From: Bradyrhizobium manausense
GTDB lineage: Bacteria; Pseudomonadota; Alphaproteobacteria; Rhizobiales; Xanthobacteraceae
Length of the DNA stretch: 64,000 nucleotides
Assembly (NCBI RefSeq): GCF_018131105.1
Contig: NZ_JAFCJI010000001.1
Span: 1,860,001-1,924,000, forward strand
Direction: 5' to 3'
The position numbers and the translations under genes were made by a program. The notes under the pieces were generated by a model. The model was not told the DNA's origin, searched no databases, and worked only from the letters and a program-made list of their open reading frames with translations. Below, in pieces: positions 52,129 to 60,358 of the stretch; positions within the stretch are counted from its first letter, which is position 1; each line of letters starts with the position of its first letter.

Positions 52129-54312
52129 CTACTGCGGCCCCACGAACCCCACCGGCGTCGCCTTGGCAGTCGCATCCTGCGTCATCACGCGCTGGTCGGT
52201 CTTGCCGGCCACCGCGCCGCTGCCCTCGAAGCGTGCGCGGTAGACCAGCACGTTCTCCATCACGCGCTGGACGTAGTTGCGTGTTTCCGACAGCGGAATG
52301 CGCTCGACCCAGTCGACCGGATCGATCTTGGGATCTCTGGGGTCGCCGCGCGCCTGCACCCATTCGCGCACGCGGCCGCGGCCGGCATTGTAGCCGGCGA
52401 AGGTCATGATCTGGTTGCCGCGATATTCCGACAGCAGCGCGCTGAGTTCGGCGGCGCCCATCTGGGTGTTGTAGACGGGATCGGAGACCATCTTGTCCCA
52501 GTCGTAGGTCACGCCGAAGCGCTTTGCGGTGTCACGGCCGGCTTCCGGCGTCACCTGCATCAGGCCGACGGCATTGGCGGATGATTTGTCGCGCTGGTTG
52601 AACGAGCTCTCGGTGCGCGCCACCGAATAGATCACGCTGGTCTCGATTGCCGGCGCGACCTGCTTGTGCTCGGGGATGCCGATGGTCGGGAAGGCGTAAT
52701 GATCAAGCGCGAGCCCGCGCGCCAGCGCCGACTTGCCGACCTCGAGCATGACGCGTGCGTCGTTACGCTGCCTGGCGAGCTCGCCGAGCGCTTCGAGCGC
52801 CGCGACATCGGTGCTCTCCTTGGCGAAATCCTCGGCGTAATAATAGACCACGTCACGCTCGCCGATGCCGTACAGCATGTCGGCGGCGCGCACGCGCTCG
52901 TCCGTGGGCGGAGCGTCGGCGGAGGCGAGTACAGGTGAGGGCGCGCGCAGCTCGATGCCCTCGAGGCCGAGCCGTGCGCGGGCAAGCTGACCGTAGTAGG
53001 CGGTCGGATAGCGCGCGGCAGCCTTGTAGCTCATGCGCGCGTCGGCTGTGGCCCCCATGGCTTCGGCCGCGCGCCCGCGCCAATAATGGGCGCGCGACAG
53101 CGCAATCGGGTTGGCGGAGCCTTCGTCGATCGCAGCGAAATGGGCCATCGCGGCCTTGGGATCGTCGAGATAGCGCAGCGCAATCCAGCCGCACATGAAG
53201 TGGTAGTCGACCCGATAGACCTCCATCGCCGGCACTGCGGCCGCGCGTACCACGTCGTAGGCGGTCTTGAACTTACCCTGGTCGAGCAGCTTTCGCGCGA
53301 GCAGCCGGCGCTCGCGCCACCAGGCATCCGTATCCTGGGCCGCCATGGTGTCGGGCGCGGCGGCGAGGATCACTTCAGCTGCATCGTCGACGCGGTCCTT
53401 CTGAAGGTGCCATTGCGCCCGGCACAGGACATAGCCGAGGTCGCGGCGTGCATCGTCCGCGACGTCGTCGAGATAATCCTTGGCCTTGTCGGCCTTGCCG
53501 TTGACCGCGGCGCAGGCCTTGACGATGGCGAGCGCATCCTCTCCGAGTCGCTTGGCCGCGCGCCTCGCGCCGGCATAGTCCTTGGCGCCCAGTCGCTTGT
53601 CCATGCGGGCGCGATGATCCTCGGGTCGTAGCAGGTCGTGGAACGCTTCGTAGGAATCCTCCTCGCTGCGCTCGGACAGCTCCTCCGAGCGCCAGGCCTG
53701 ACGCACGAGACGCGCGGCCCGGTCGCTGTCGCCTTCGGCCAGCAGCACGCGGGCGAGCGCGAAATGACCCTTGGCGCTGGTCGGCCGGTCCATCGTGAAA
53801 GCGTGCACGGTGGTCGCGTCGCTCTTCTCCTGCCACAGCCGCGCCTCGGCGCGGCGGCGCAGCAGGGCAGCGCTCGGCCAGTCCGGATTGGCGGCGAGGA
53901 AGGCGGCGTAGCGCTTGAAATTCGCGGTGCTCTCGGAATGGCGCAGCATGAACCAGTCAGCGAGCTTTTGTCCGGCGGGATCGGCAATGCGGTCGCGCGC
54001 CGCGCTCGCGTCGTCGGTCTTGCCCTTGCGCGCGAGGTCGATGGCATCCTTCAACGCGGCGAGGTCGCCGGTCAGCGCCGGCGGTGCCGGCTTGTCCGCG
54101 GGTTCGTCGTCCTGCTTCTTCGACTTGCGCTTGGCCTCGGCATGTTTGCCGTGCTTGCCGCTGGAAGCGTGCCGCTGCTTCCCGGCTTTCGCTTCGTGTG
54201 TTTTCTTCGACGCTGATGATTTGTGACTGCTCTTCGCCGCCAGCTCCGTTGGAAGGAGCGCCAGTGCGGCCATGGCAACGACACACGCGAGCGAGCGTAG
54301 GCACTGGTTCAT
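52129..54312 (-). CDS. Soluble lytic murein transglycosylase (SLT-type)
   Basis: Cleaves peptidoglycan glycan strands in the periplasm. From ATG 54312 (AGGGGGA upstream) it is 727 residues: signal peptide (LACVVAMAALALLPTELAA), a very basic Lys/His/Ser-rich stretch (27-75), a long superhelical repeat region (90-520) and a C-terminal SLT domain with the catalytic glutamate in SVARTESSFN and AVGLMQVTPEAG. It is convergent with the Bug gene and divergent from the cyclase. Confidence 0.94.
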   Translation of the reverse strand: MNQCLRSLACVVAMAALALLPTELAAKSSHKSSASKKTHEAKAGKQRHASSGKHGKHAEAKRKSKKQDDEPADKPAPPALTGDLAALKDAIDLARKGKTDDASAARDRIADPAGQKLADWFMLRHSESTANFKRYAAFLAANPDWPSAALLRRRAEARLWQEKSDATTVHAFTMDRPTSAKGHFALARVLLAEGDSDRAARLVRQAWRSEELSERSEEDSYEAFHDLLRPEDHRARMDKRLGAKDYAGARRAAKRLGEDALAIVKACAAVNGKADKAKDYLDDVADDARRDLGYVLCRAQWHLQKDRVDDAAEVILAAAPDTMAAQDTDAWWRERRLLARKLLDQGKFKTAYDVVRAAAVPAMEVYRVDYHFMCGWIALRYLDDPKAAMAHFAAIDEGSANPIALSRAHYWRGRAAEAMGATADARMSYKAAARYPTAYYGQLARARLGLEGIELRAPSPVLASADAPPTDERVRAADMLYGIGERDVVYYYAEDFAKESTDVAALEALGELARQRNDARVMLEVGKSALARGLALDHYAFPTIGIPEHKQVAPAIETSVIYSVARTESSFNQRDKSSANAVGLMQVTPEAGRDTAKRFGVTYDWDKMVSDPVYNTQMGAAELSALLSEYRGNQIMTFAGYNAGRGRVREWVQARGDPRDPKIDPVDWVERIPLSETRNYVQRVMENVLVYRARFEGSGAVAGKTDQRVMTQDATAKATPVGFVGPQ

Positions 54313-54634
54313 TCGATGGTCCCCCTGCGAAACCACTACAAACCAAGGTCCGCGACGACATGCGGCTTGAGAATCAAGGACGACACCAAAACGATGCCAT
54401 GACATCGTTTCGCATTCTTCACGCTGTCGCAACAATGCGGCAAAATACGGATTGGAACTCTGGAACTTCAAAAACGCCGGAAGCAGCGGGAATTTTAACC
54501 TTTATTAACAGCGGGGCTCGCGCGATGGTTGCGAGCAGCTCCCGGCGTTGCCATCGGCGATTGCGCGTGTTCCCCGGCGAAAATCCGGTGTATTGAGTTC
54601 CATAGATCCCTTCTTTTCAGCCCTTTTGCCCCTC
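54313..54634. other. 322-base divergent intergenic region
   Basis: It holds promoters for the transglycosylase and cyclase genes. A palindrome AAACGATG-CCATGA-CATCGTTT lies at 54389-54410, and an AT-rich stretch (TTTTAACCTTTATTAACAG) at about 54492-54512 may contain the cyclase promoter. No gene was seen. Confidence 0.5.
54389..54410. promoter_or_regulatory. Palindrome upstream of transglycosylase
   Basis: AAACGATG-CCATGA-CATCGTTT has 8-base perfect arms with a palindromic-looking centre, about 77 bases 5' of the transglycosylase start. A regulator site is possible. Confidence 0.4.
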
Positions 54635-56371
54635 ATGCCGCTTTTCAACCAGTCGATCCGGCGCAAGATCGTCGGCATCGCCCTCGGATTGATCGTCCTG
54701 ATGCTGATCACCTCGATCCTGTCGATGGTGATGTCCAGCCAGGTCGGCGTTCTCCTGGACGAGCTGACCAACCGGTACATCCCGGCCTATGGCGACCTGG
54801 CGCGCGCCAATATCCGCTCGCTGGAGCGGTCGGTAGCGCTGCGGCGGATGGTCATGATGAAGATGCAGGACGCCTCAGACGAGGAGGCCTATGCGGCGCG
54901 GCTCCACGAATTCGAGGACGCCGACCGCAAGATCGAGGAGGAAACCTCGGCCGCTCGAAAACTCATCAACGCGATCATCGACGACACCAGGACACCATCG
55001 GACAACGCCGCACTGGCGCGGATCGACACCCGCATCGAGACCGCAGTCAGCGAATTGCGCCGGGACATGAACGCGGATCACGACAAGCTGCTCAAGCAGG
55101 TCGATGGCAAGCAGATGGCTGACGCGCGCGCGACGCTCGAGCACATCGATGTCACGCGCGATCAGTTCAACCAGAGGATCGATGCGATCCGCGCCGACAT
55201 GCTCAAGCAGGTCTTCGCGAGCACCTCGACGGTGATCGGTCGCCAGCGGCAGGCGATCATCATCTCCGGCGTCGTGACACTGCTCGCAGCGGTGCTCGGA
55301 TTTGCGTTTGCGCTGCTGGTCAGTAGCGGCATCACCCGCCCGGTGCGGTTGCTGCTCGCTGGCGCCCGCGAGGTCGAGGCGGGCCGCTTCGACAAGAGCA
55401 TCACTGTCTCGACCCAGGATGAGATCGGCGAGCTCGCGGCTGCCTTCAACCGCATGATCGAGCAGTTGCGCCACAACGAGCGCATCCGCGAGACCTTCGG
55501 CCGCTATATCGATCCCAAGGTGGTGCAGGGCCTGATCGACCGGCCCGAGGTCGCCATCGACGGCCAGCGCCGGGTGATGACGATCATGTTCTGCGACATG
55601 AGCGGCTTCACCTCGATGAGCGAGGGCATGACCCCGCGCGGCCTCGTCAAGGTGATGAACCACTATTTCACCGTGATGTCCGGCCCGATCCGTAACAATC
55701 GCGGCGTGATCGATAAGTATATCGGCGACGCCATCATGTCCTATTGGGGTCCGCCCTTCATCGAGGAGGACGAGCAGGCGTTGCTCGCAGGCCAGTCTGC
55801 GATCGACATGGCCGAGCAGGTGCCCGCGCTCCAGAAGCAATTGCCTGACCTCCTCGGCATTCGCGCCATGCCTGTGCCGTGCGATCTGCGCATCGGCATT
55901 GCCACTGGCGAGGTGCTGACCGGCAGCATCGGCTCCGAGCTGATGATGAGCTTCACGGTGATGGGCGACGCCGTGAATCTCGCTTCGCGCCTTGAGGCCG
56001 CGAACAAGATCTACGGCACCCGCATCCTGATCTCGCAAACGACCGCCGAGGCGATCGGAGCGCGCCTCGAACTGCGCGAGGTCGATCGTCTGGTGGTGAT
56101 CGGGCAGAGCGTGCCGCAGCCGGTGTTCGAAGTGATGGGCAGGGCAGGAGAGCTTGCCGCACCGCAGGACGGCCTGCGCGCGCATTATGCCGAAGGCCTT
56201 GCCGCCTACCGCGCATGCCGCTTCGACGACGCACGCGTCGCGTTCAACGCAGCTCTGGAGAGCGTTCCCGGTGACGGGCCTTGCCGCACGATGCTGGCCC
56301 GCATCGCGCAGTTCGTCGTCACTCCGCCGGCGGCCGATTGGGACGGCGCCTGGCGGATGGACAGCAAATAG
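54635..56371 (+). CDS. Membrane HAMP-containing class III adenylate/guanylate cyclase
   Basis: From ATG 54635 the 578-residue protein has a membrane helix at about 12-36, a helical periplasmic sensor (40-205), a second membrane helix (207-232), HAMP (233-285) and a class III cyclase domain (300-485). Metal aspartates are Asp321 (MFCDMSGFTSMSEG) and Asp365 (KYIGDAIMSYWG). A C-terminal 70-residue tail looks like a TPR-type pair (AEGLAAYRACRFDDARVAFNAAL). Product is probably cAMP; guanylate specificity cannot be excluded. Frame upstream to 54548 lacks a good start. Confidence 0.93.
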   Translation: MPLFNQSIRRKIVGIALGLIVLMLITSILSMVMSSQVGVLLDELTNRYIPAYGDLARANIRSLERSVALRRMVMMKMQDASDEEAYAARLHEFEDADRKIEEETSAARKLINAIIDDTRTPSDNAALARIDTRIETAVSELRRDMNADHDKLLKQVDGKQMADARATLEHIDVTRDQFNQRIDAIRADMLKQVFASTSTVIGRQRQAIIISGVVTLLAAVLGFAFALLVSSGITRPVRLLLAGAREVEAGRFDKSITVSTQDEIGELAAAFNRMIEQLRHNERIRETFGRYIDPKVVQGLIDRPEVAIDGQRRVMTIMFCDMSGFTSMSEGMTPRGLVKVMNHYFTVMSGPIRNNRGVIDKYIGDAIMSYWGPPFIEEDEQALLAGQSAIDMAEQVPALQKQLPDLLGIRAMPVPCDLRIGIATGEVLTGSIGSELMMSFTVMGDAVNLASRLEAANKIYGTRILISQTTAEAIGARLELREVDRLVVIGQSVPQPVFEVMGRAGELAAPQDGLRAHYAEGLAAYRACRFDDARVAFNAALESVPGDGPCRTMLARIAQFVVTPPAADWDGAWRMDSK

Positions 56372-56476
56372 CTGTCTGGTCCGTGAATAATTGATACTAC
56401 CCTATAACGATGTTCGCCGTGACCTAATTTCCGGGCTTAGGTTTGCTGTCCCTAGGGCGTTTGATGGGGATACGCC

Positions 56477-56653
56477 ATGACACAACTTGAGGACAGGCTG
56501 GAGCGGTTCGAGACGCTCACCGCCGAATGCGAACTGATTGCCAAGCTCGCCACCGACAGCAACAAGCGCGAATTTTACCTGAAGCTTGGGGAGCAGTATC
56601 GCCAGCTGGCGGTCGACATGCGCCAGGCAATCGCGACCAGGGCCGCAGCCTGA
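56477..56653 (+). CDS. Small helical hypothetical protein
   Basis: A 58-residue protein reading MTQLEDRLERFETLTAECEL then IAKLATDSNKREFYLKLGEQ and so on, almost entirely amphipathic helix, with no signal peptide. I do not recognise a family. It has a plausible GGGGA ribosome site seven bases upstream and codon use like neighbouring genes. First of four small genes leading to the metal island. Confidence 0.6.
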   Translation: MTQLEDRLERFETLTAECELIAKLATDSNKREFYLKLGEQYRQLAVDMRQAIATRAAA

Positions 56654-56865
56654 CATCGCCTGAAGGTTCCCGTACTGGCAAGCCACGACGCCGGGCATCC
56701 CTGCGCATGCGAGACGTCGCGCGGTCGCAAGCCGTTCTTAACGATTGAGCCGCATGCTCTGGGCGAGCGGGGATTCGCCGAGCGATTCTCTGCGATGGGA
56801 ATGCCTGGGCAAGGTTGCGATGCAATGTTGCCTGCGAACGTTGCTCGTTTGATGGTTTGCATCCC

Positions 56866-57078
56866 ATGCGTCTGTTGGCGATGATCTTGTTTGCGCTTCT
56901 GACGGCAGCCTGCAACCAGGAGCAGGACGTCACCGGCTCGACCCCGCTTTGCCCGATGCGCAACTATTCTTCCTACAATCCCCGCGACATGAACCAGTGC
57001 GTTGCCGCCTGCAAGTCGTGCGACCACGGCAATACCGTTACCTGCACGACAGCCTGCACGCTCCACGGCGCGCGCTGA
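56866..57078 (+). CDS. Small cysteine-rich lipoprotein
   Basis: From ATG 56866 the 70-residue protein has a lipoprotein signal MRLLAMILFALLTAACNQ with the lipobox LTAAC (Cys16). The mature part carries six more cysteines (29, 45, 49, 52, 60, 64), forming C45-x3-C49 and C60-x3-C64 with C52 between. Such a twin CX3C layout suggests disulfide-stapled helices or metal binding outside the inner membrane. No known family recognised. It lies just ahead of a zinc-ribbon gene. Confidence 0.65.
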   Translation: MRLLAMILFALLTAACNQEQDVTGSTPLCPMRNYSSYNPRDMNQCVAACKSCDHGNTVTCTTACTLHGAR

Positions 57079-57199
57079 GGCGGTTTCCGTATCAGAGGGG
57101 CCTTCGGACGAGGCGACGGCCTCCGCGGTGCCGGGACACCGGAACGATTCACATGGGTTAATCATTAGAGGAGGGCGGCAGGACGCGGAGTCCTATGGA

Positions 57200-57457
57200 A
57201 TGGGTATGCTCGATCCCGGTCGGTTTCTGGTGTCATGCTCGCAGTGCGAGGCGTGGCCGATGGCCGCCAACGTGAAGCGCTCAAGCTGGTCGGCGCAGCC
57301 GCACGAGGTCCGCTTCGTGTGCCCGCGCTGTCGCCGCGAAGAGACTGCCATCATCTCCGCCTCCGGTGAGCTCACACCGATCAAGCGCATCGACGTCCCG
57401 CCAGGCGACGTCGCTGCCGCCTGGGCCCAAGCCCAACGTCCAAGAGGGCGAGCGTAG
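57200..57457 (+). CDS. Small zinc-ribbon protein
   Basis: From ATG 57200 (MGMLDPGRFLVSCSQCEAWP) it is 85 residues with two CxxC knuckles, CSQC at 13-16 and CPRC near 42-45, the usual zinc-ribbon pair. Basic residues between them could contact nucleic acid. The C-terminus runs into the first copy of the 34-base repeat (ending QRPRGRA), so its tail is encoded by repeat DNA. Function unknown. Confidence 0.6.
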   Translation: MGMLDPGRFLVSCSQCEAWPMAANVKRSSWSAQPHEVRFVCPRCRREETAIISASGELTPIKRIDVPPGDVAAAWAQAQRPRGRA

Positions 57458-57526
57458 CTCGCCCGTCTCAACGTCAAGAGGGCGAGCGTAGCTTGCCCGT
57501 CTCAACGTCAAGAGGGCGAGCGTAGC
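57444..57526. repeat. 34-base tandem hairpin repeat, 2.4 copies
   Basis: Copies at 57444-57477 and 57478-57511 are followed by a partial copy at 57512-57526. Each unit contains GGGCGAGC-GTA-GCTCGCCC, an 8-base stem (the second copy has one G-T wobble). The first copy overlaps the end of the zinc-ribbon gene. Confidence 0.85.
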
Positions 57527-57591
57527 GGTTTTGGAACCCGGCCGTTGCTCGGACGTTTCAGCCTCGACACCTTCGCATCAAGGCTGAGCGC

Positions 57592-57813
57592 ATGATCAGC
57601 GAGCATTTCGACACCCGCACACGGATCAACATGAAGCTGGCGCTGGACCGGGTCTGCCGCCATCGCCCCGCCGGTGAAGACCATGATTTTCGCAGATCGG
57701 TCGCCGAGAACATCATTCGCTGTGCGCTGACCGGCCGGACCGGCATTGGCCAGCTCGTCGATGCCGGCGAGCGGGCCATGATCAGGACGCGCGCGGAGCG
57801 GGAGCCGGCCTGA
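57592..57813 (+). CDS. Small hypothetical protein
   Basis: The 73-residue protein (MISEHFDTRTRINMKLALDR onward) is helical and soluble with a RRSVAENIIRCALTGRTG centre. It resembles small conserved proteins of unknown function in Bradyrhizobium but I cannot name a family. It ends 67 bases before the DUF1488-like gene. Confidence 0.6.
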   Translation: MISEHFDTRTRINMKLALDRVCRHRPAGEDHDFRRSVAENIIRCALTGRTGIGQLVDAGERAMIRTRAEREPA

Positions 57814-57880
57814 CCGCGCGCTGACGGAATTTCGCTGACAGCTGTGGTAGGGTCGCCGCCAGGAGCATGGTGCTCACGGG

Positions 57881-58183
57881 ATGCGCGACAGCTTGAGCAA
57901 CGAGCCCCATTGGCGCGACGACATTACGTCGCTGGTGTTTGCCGTCGCCGGCCATGGTGCGATCTGTGCCGTGCACCGGGGCGCGTTCCGGACCTTGCTC
58001 GGCACCGAGCCCACGCCGGAAGCTTGCCTTGGCTATTTCGAGCGGTTCGAGGCCGCCTTTCGGGCCGCCGCAGGCGCCAAGATTGCCCGCAAGGGCATTT
58101 TGCCCGGGACAAGTCTGCATCTTACCAGTCGCGACATCGCCCGGAACCTGCTAGAAGACGCGCAAATCGCCAATGGAGAATAG
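57881..58183 (+). CDS. DUF1488-like small protein beside cbtB
   Basis: The 100-residue protein has a pattern like DUF1488: a beta region (ITSLVFAVAGHGAICAVHRGAFRTLLG), then a helix (CLGYFERFEAAFRAAAGAKIARKG) and LHLTSRDIAR. Function of that family is unknown and the assignment here is tentative. It ends 3 bases before cbtB and is probably in the same transcript. Confidence 0.65.
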   Translation: MRDSLSNEPHWRDDITSLVFAVAGHGAICAVHRGAFRTLLGTEPTPEACLGYFERFEAAFRAAAGAKIARKGILPGTSLHLTSRDIARNLLEDAQIANGE

Positions 58184-58186
58184 ACC

Positions 58187-58393
58187 ATGAGCCAGTCCCA
58201 GCTCGCCAACGCCCAGACCTCGGCCCAGGTCACGCTTCCGGTTGCCGCCGGGCAGGTGGGACGGCTGTCGCAGGCCGTGATGGCCATGGTGCTCGGCGTG
58301 TTCGTCATCGGCATGGTTGGCTTCTCCCATATCGACGTCGTCCACAACGCCGCCCACGACGTGCGCCACTCGAACGCGTTCCCCTGCCACTGA
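58187..58393 (+). CDS. cbtB: CbtB-type cobalt transporter subunit
   Basis: The 68-residue protein has one membrane helix (AVMAMVLGVFVIGMVGF) and the diagnostic tail HIDVVHNAAHDVRHSNAFPCH, whose histidines probably bind Co(II). CbtB is the small partner of CbtA in a proposed cobalt uptake system. The stop is 10 bases before cbtA. No cobalamin riboswitch was found upstream. Confidence 0.9.
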   Translation: MSQSQLANAQTSAQVTLPVAAGQVGRLSQAVMAMVLGVFVIGMVGFSHIDVVHNAAHDVRHSNAFPCH

Positions 58394-58403
58394 CCGGGAT
58401 GGC

Positions 58404-59183
58404 ATGAGCACGTTTCGCGCGATCGTCTTCGCGTCGGTCATTTCAGGTTTCATCGTCGGTCTCATCGTCACCGTCGTCCAGCAGTTCGGAACCGTCCCCC
58501 TGATCCTGAAGGCGGAAGTCTTCGAGAAGGCGGCGGAGACGCACCAGCATGATGCACCAGTCGCGGCGCAGCCGGCCGCGGCCGGGCACGATCACGCGGC
58601 TCACGATCACGGCGACCATGCGCATGGCGCCGGCGACCACGACCATGGCGCCGGGGCCTGGGAGCCGCGCGATGGTTTTGAACGCAACGCCTATACCGCC
58701 GCCGCCAACATCCTGACCGCGATCGGCTTCGCGCTGCTGCTGGCCGGCTTCTTCGCCGTGCGCAGTGGTACGACCGGCGCGAGTATCTCGTGGCACGAAG
58801 GCCTGCTGTGGGGCCTGGCGGGCTTTGCAGTCTTTACCCTGGCACCCGGTCTCGGCCTGCCGCCCGAACTGCCCGGCGTGCCCGCCGCGCCATTGCTGTC
58901 GCGCCAGATCTGGTGGCTCGCCGCCGTGCTGGCGACGGCCGGCGGGCTCGGCTTGATCGCCTTCCGCCGCTCGGTGCCGGCGGCAATCGCGGGCGTGATC
59001 CTGCTGACCCTGCCGCACCTGATCGGCGCGCCGGAGCTTGCCAACATCGAGACCAACGTGCCGTCGTCGCTGACGCATCAGTTCGTCACGGCCGTGACGG
59101 TGACGAGCCTCGTGTTCTGGACCCTGCTCGGCGGTCTGACCAGCGCGGTGTTCGCGCGATTGGATCGCGACGCGACCGCCTAG
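58404..59183 (+). CDS. cbtA: CbtA-type cobalt transporter membrane subunit
   Basis: The 259-residue protein has about five to six membrane segments (first: IVFASVISGFIVGLIVTVV) and a His/Asp-rich loop (AGHDHAAHDHGDHAHGAGDHD, about residues 62-82) suited to metal collection. LPHLIGAPEL and the PPELPG region are typical of CbtA. ATG 58404 gives a clean start after cbtB. Its stop shares CTAG with the convergent Cj0069-family stop. Confidence 0.92.
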   Translation: MSTFRAIVFASVISGFIVGLIVTVVQQFGTVPLILKAEVFEKAAETHQHDAPVAAQPAAAGHDHAAHDHGDHAHGAGDHDHGAGAWEPRDGFERNAYTAAANILTAIGFALLLAGFFAVRSGTTGASISWHEGLLWGLAGFAVFTLAPGLGLPPELPGVPAAPLLSRQIWWLAAVLATAGGLGLIAFRRSVPAAIAGVILLTLPHLIGAPELANIETNVPSSLTHQFVTAVTVTSLVFWTLLGGLTSAVFARLDRDATA

Positions 59184-60238
59184 CGGCTCGCCCCTACAAA
59201 CCGCCCGCGAACCGACCGTGCGATCGCCGCTGGCGCCTCATCCGGGATCGCGAAGCACGAACTGGCGTTGATCTCGCAGAGGACGTAGGTGTCGGCGCCA
59301 TCGGCATCGCGCGGCCCGAACAGGAAGTCGGCGTCCCAGATCACCGGCAGCGACGCTGCATCGATGGCGAGCAGCTCCATCATCTGTGGCGTCCATTCGC
59401 CCTCCATCAGCCGTCGCAGCGCCTGGAATTGCGGCGCATCGGGGCCGTGCATGATGCGCGGGCCCGGTTGGGCCTCGGGGGAGTCCGGGCCTTCGGGCGG
59501 CGGCGGGATCAAGGCCTTGATCATCTGGTGCCCGAAGCCCGCGACCTTGGCGCCGCTCATGTAGCAGCGGATCATGCCGTCGGGCAGGCGGGACTGAAAC
59601 GGCTGATCGATGATGCAGCCGCCCCAGCCGAAATACGGCTCGCATCGCGCGAGAAAGACGTCGAGCGCCATGTCCTCGGGGACGCTGCCGCGCAGCGCAT
59701 GCAGCACGCGAACCGCAGGGACTGCGTTCGGCAGCGCGTCGACCTTCCAGACGCCCTGGCCGCCATTGCCGCGGTTCTGCTTGAGCACCCGCGGACCGCC
59801 ATCCCGCAGGCGTCCTGGAAATTCGGTCCGAAACGCCGCGGCGGTGTCGTAGCGATGGGTGTCCGCGCCCCAGCCGAGCTGGCGCGTCCGGTACAGCACC
59901 TCCTTGACGCCCATCTTCAGGATAACTTCAGGGTGCGCGCTCACCCACGGGCCGCGCGCGGCGACGTCGCGCAGCAGGGCATCGAGCTCGGCGCGCGTCT
60001 TGCCCTGATGGATCGGATCGACCCAGACCAGCACGCCGTCGACGCCAAGCAACTGCTCGCTGACCGCGCCAGCAAAGCTTTCATCGTAGATCGCCGGTTG
60101 TGCTTCGATGCCGGCGGCCGCGAGCGCTTCGAAGACGCGAACGAAGCGGCTGTTCTGTGGGGTGGTGTCGCGGCGCGCGTCTGCGTCGCCGCGCGAAACA
60201 ATGGCTACGGAATATCGGTGAGAGGATTTGGTGTCCAT
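59180..60238 (-). CDS. Cj0069-family (ATP-grasp-like) protein
   Basis: From ATG 60238 the 352-residue protein looks like the Cj0069 family: a glycine-rich loop QNRGNGGQGVWKV as in ATP-grasp ligases, GWGGCIIDQPF, MIRCYMSGAKVAGFGHQMIKAL and a metal-ligand segment VLCEINASSCFAIPDEA. This suggests an ATP-dependent carboxylate-amine ligase whose product is unknown. It is convergent with cbtA and 120 bases upstream of an RcnA-type gene end. Its link to metal metabolism is only positional. Confidence 0.8.
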   Translation of the reverse strand: MDTKSSHRYSVAIVSRGDADARRDTTPQNSRFVRVFEALAAAGIEAQPAIYDESFAGAVSEQLLGVDGVLVWVDPIHQGKTRAELDALLRDVAARGPWVSAHPEVILKMGVKEVLYRTRQLGWGADTHRYDTAAAFRTEFPGRLRDGGPRVLKQNRGNGGQGVWKVDALPNAVPAVRVLHALRGSVPEDMALDVFLARCEPYFGWGGCIIDQPFQSRLPDGMIRCYMSGAKVAGFGHQMIKALIPPPPEGPDSPEAQPGPRIMHGPDAPQFQALRRLMEGEWTPQMMELLAIDAASLPVIWDADFLFGPRDADGADTYVLCEINASSCFAIPDEAPAAIARSVRGRFVGASR

Positions 60239-60358
60239 GCGCAAGCTCCACGAATTGCGTGCTGCGCAGACTTGGACCGAAGTCTCACGGGGAGTCTGCT
60301 TCGTCCCCACCAGGGCATTCTATGCGGGATCGTCCGGAGACCGCAAGACGCGCTGCGC

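Noticed and set aside
57444..57526. Possible short CRISPR array
   Set aside because: The repeats abut with no spacers and are self-complementary hairpin units; there are no cas genes.
58384..58392. GCCACTG, like a cobalamin-riboswitch box
   Set aside because: It is in the last codons of cbtB, not in a leader, and none of the surrounding riboswitch helices can be seen.
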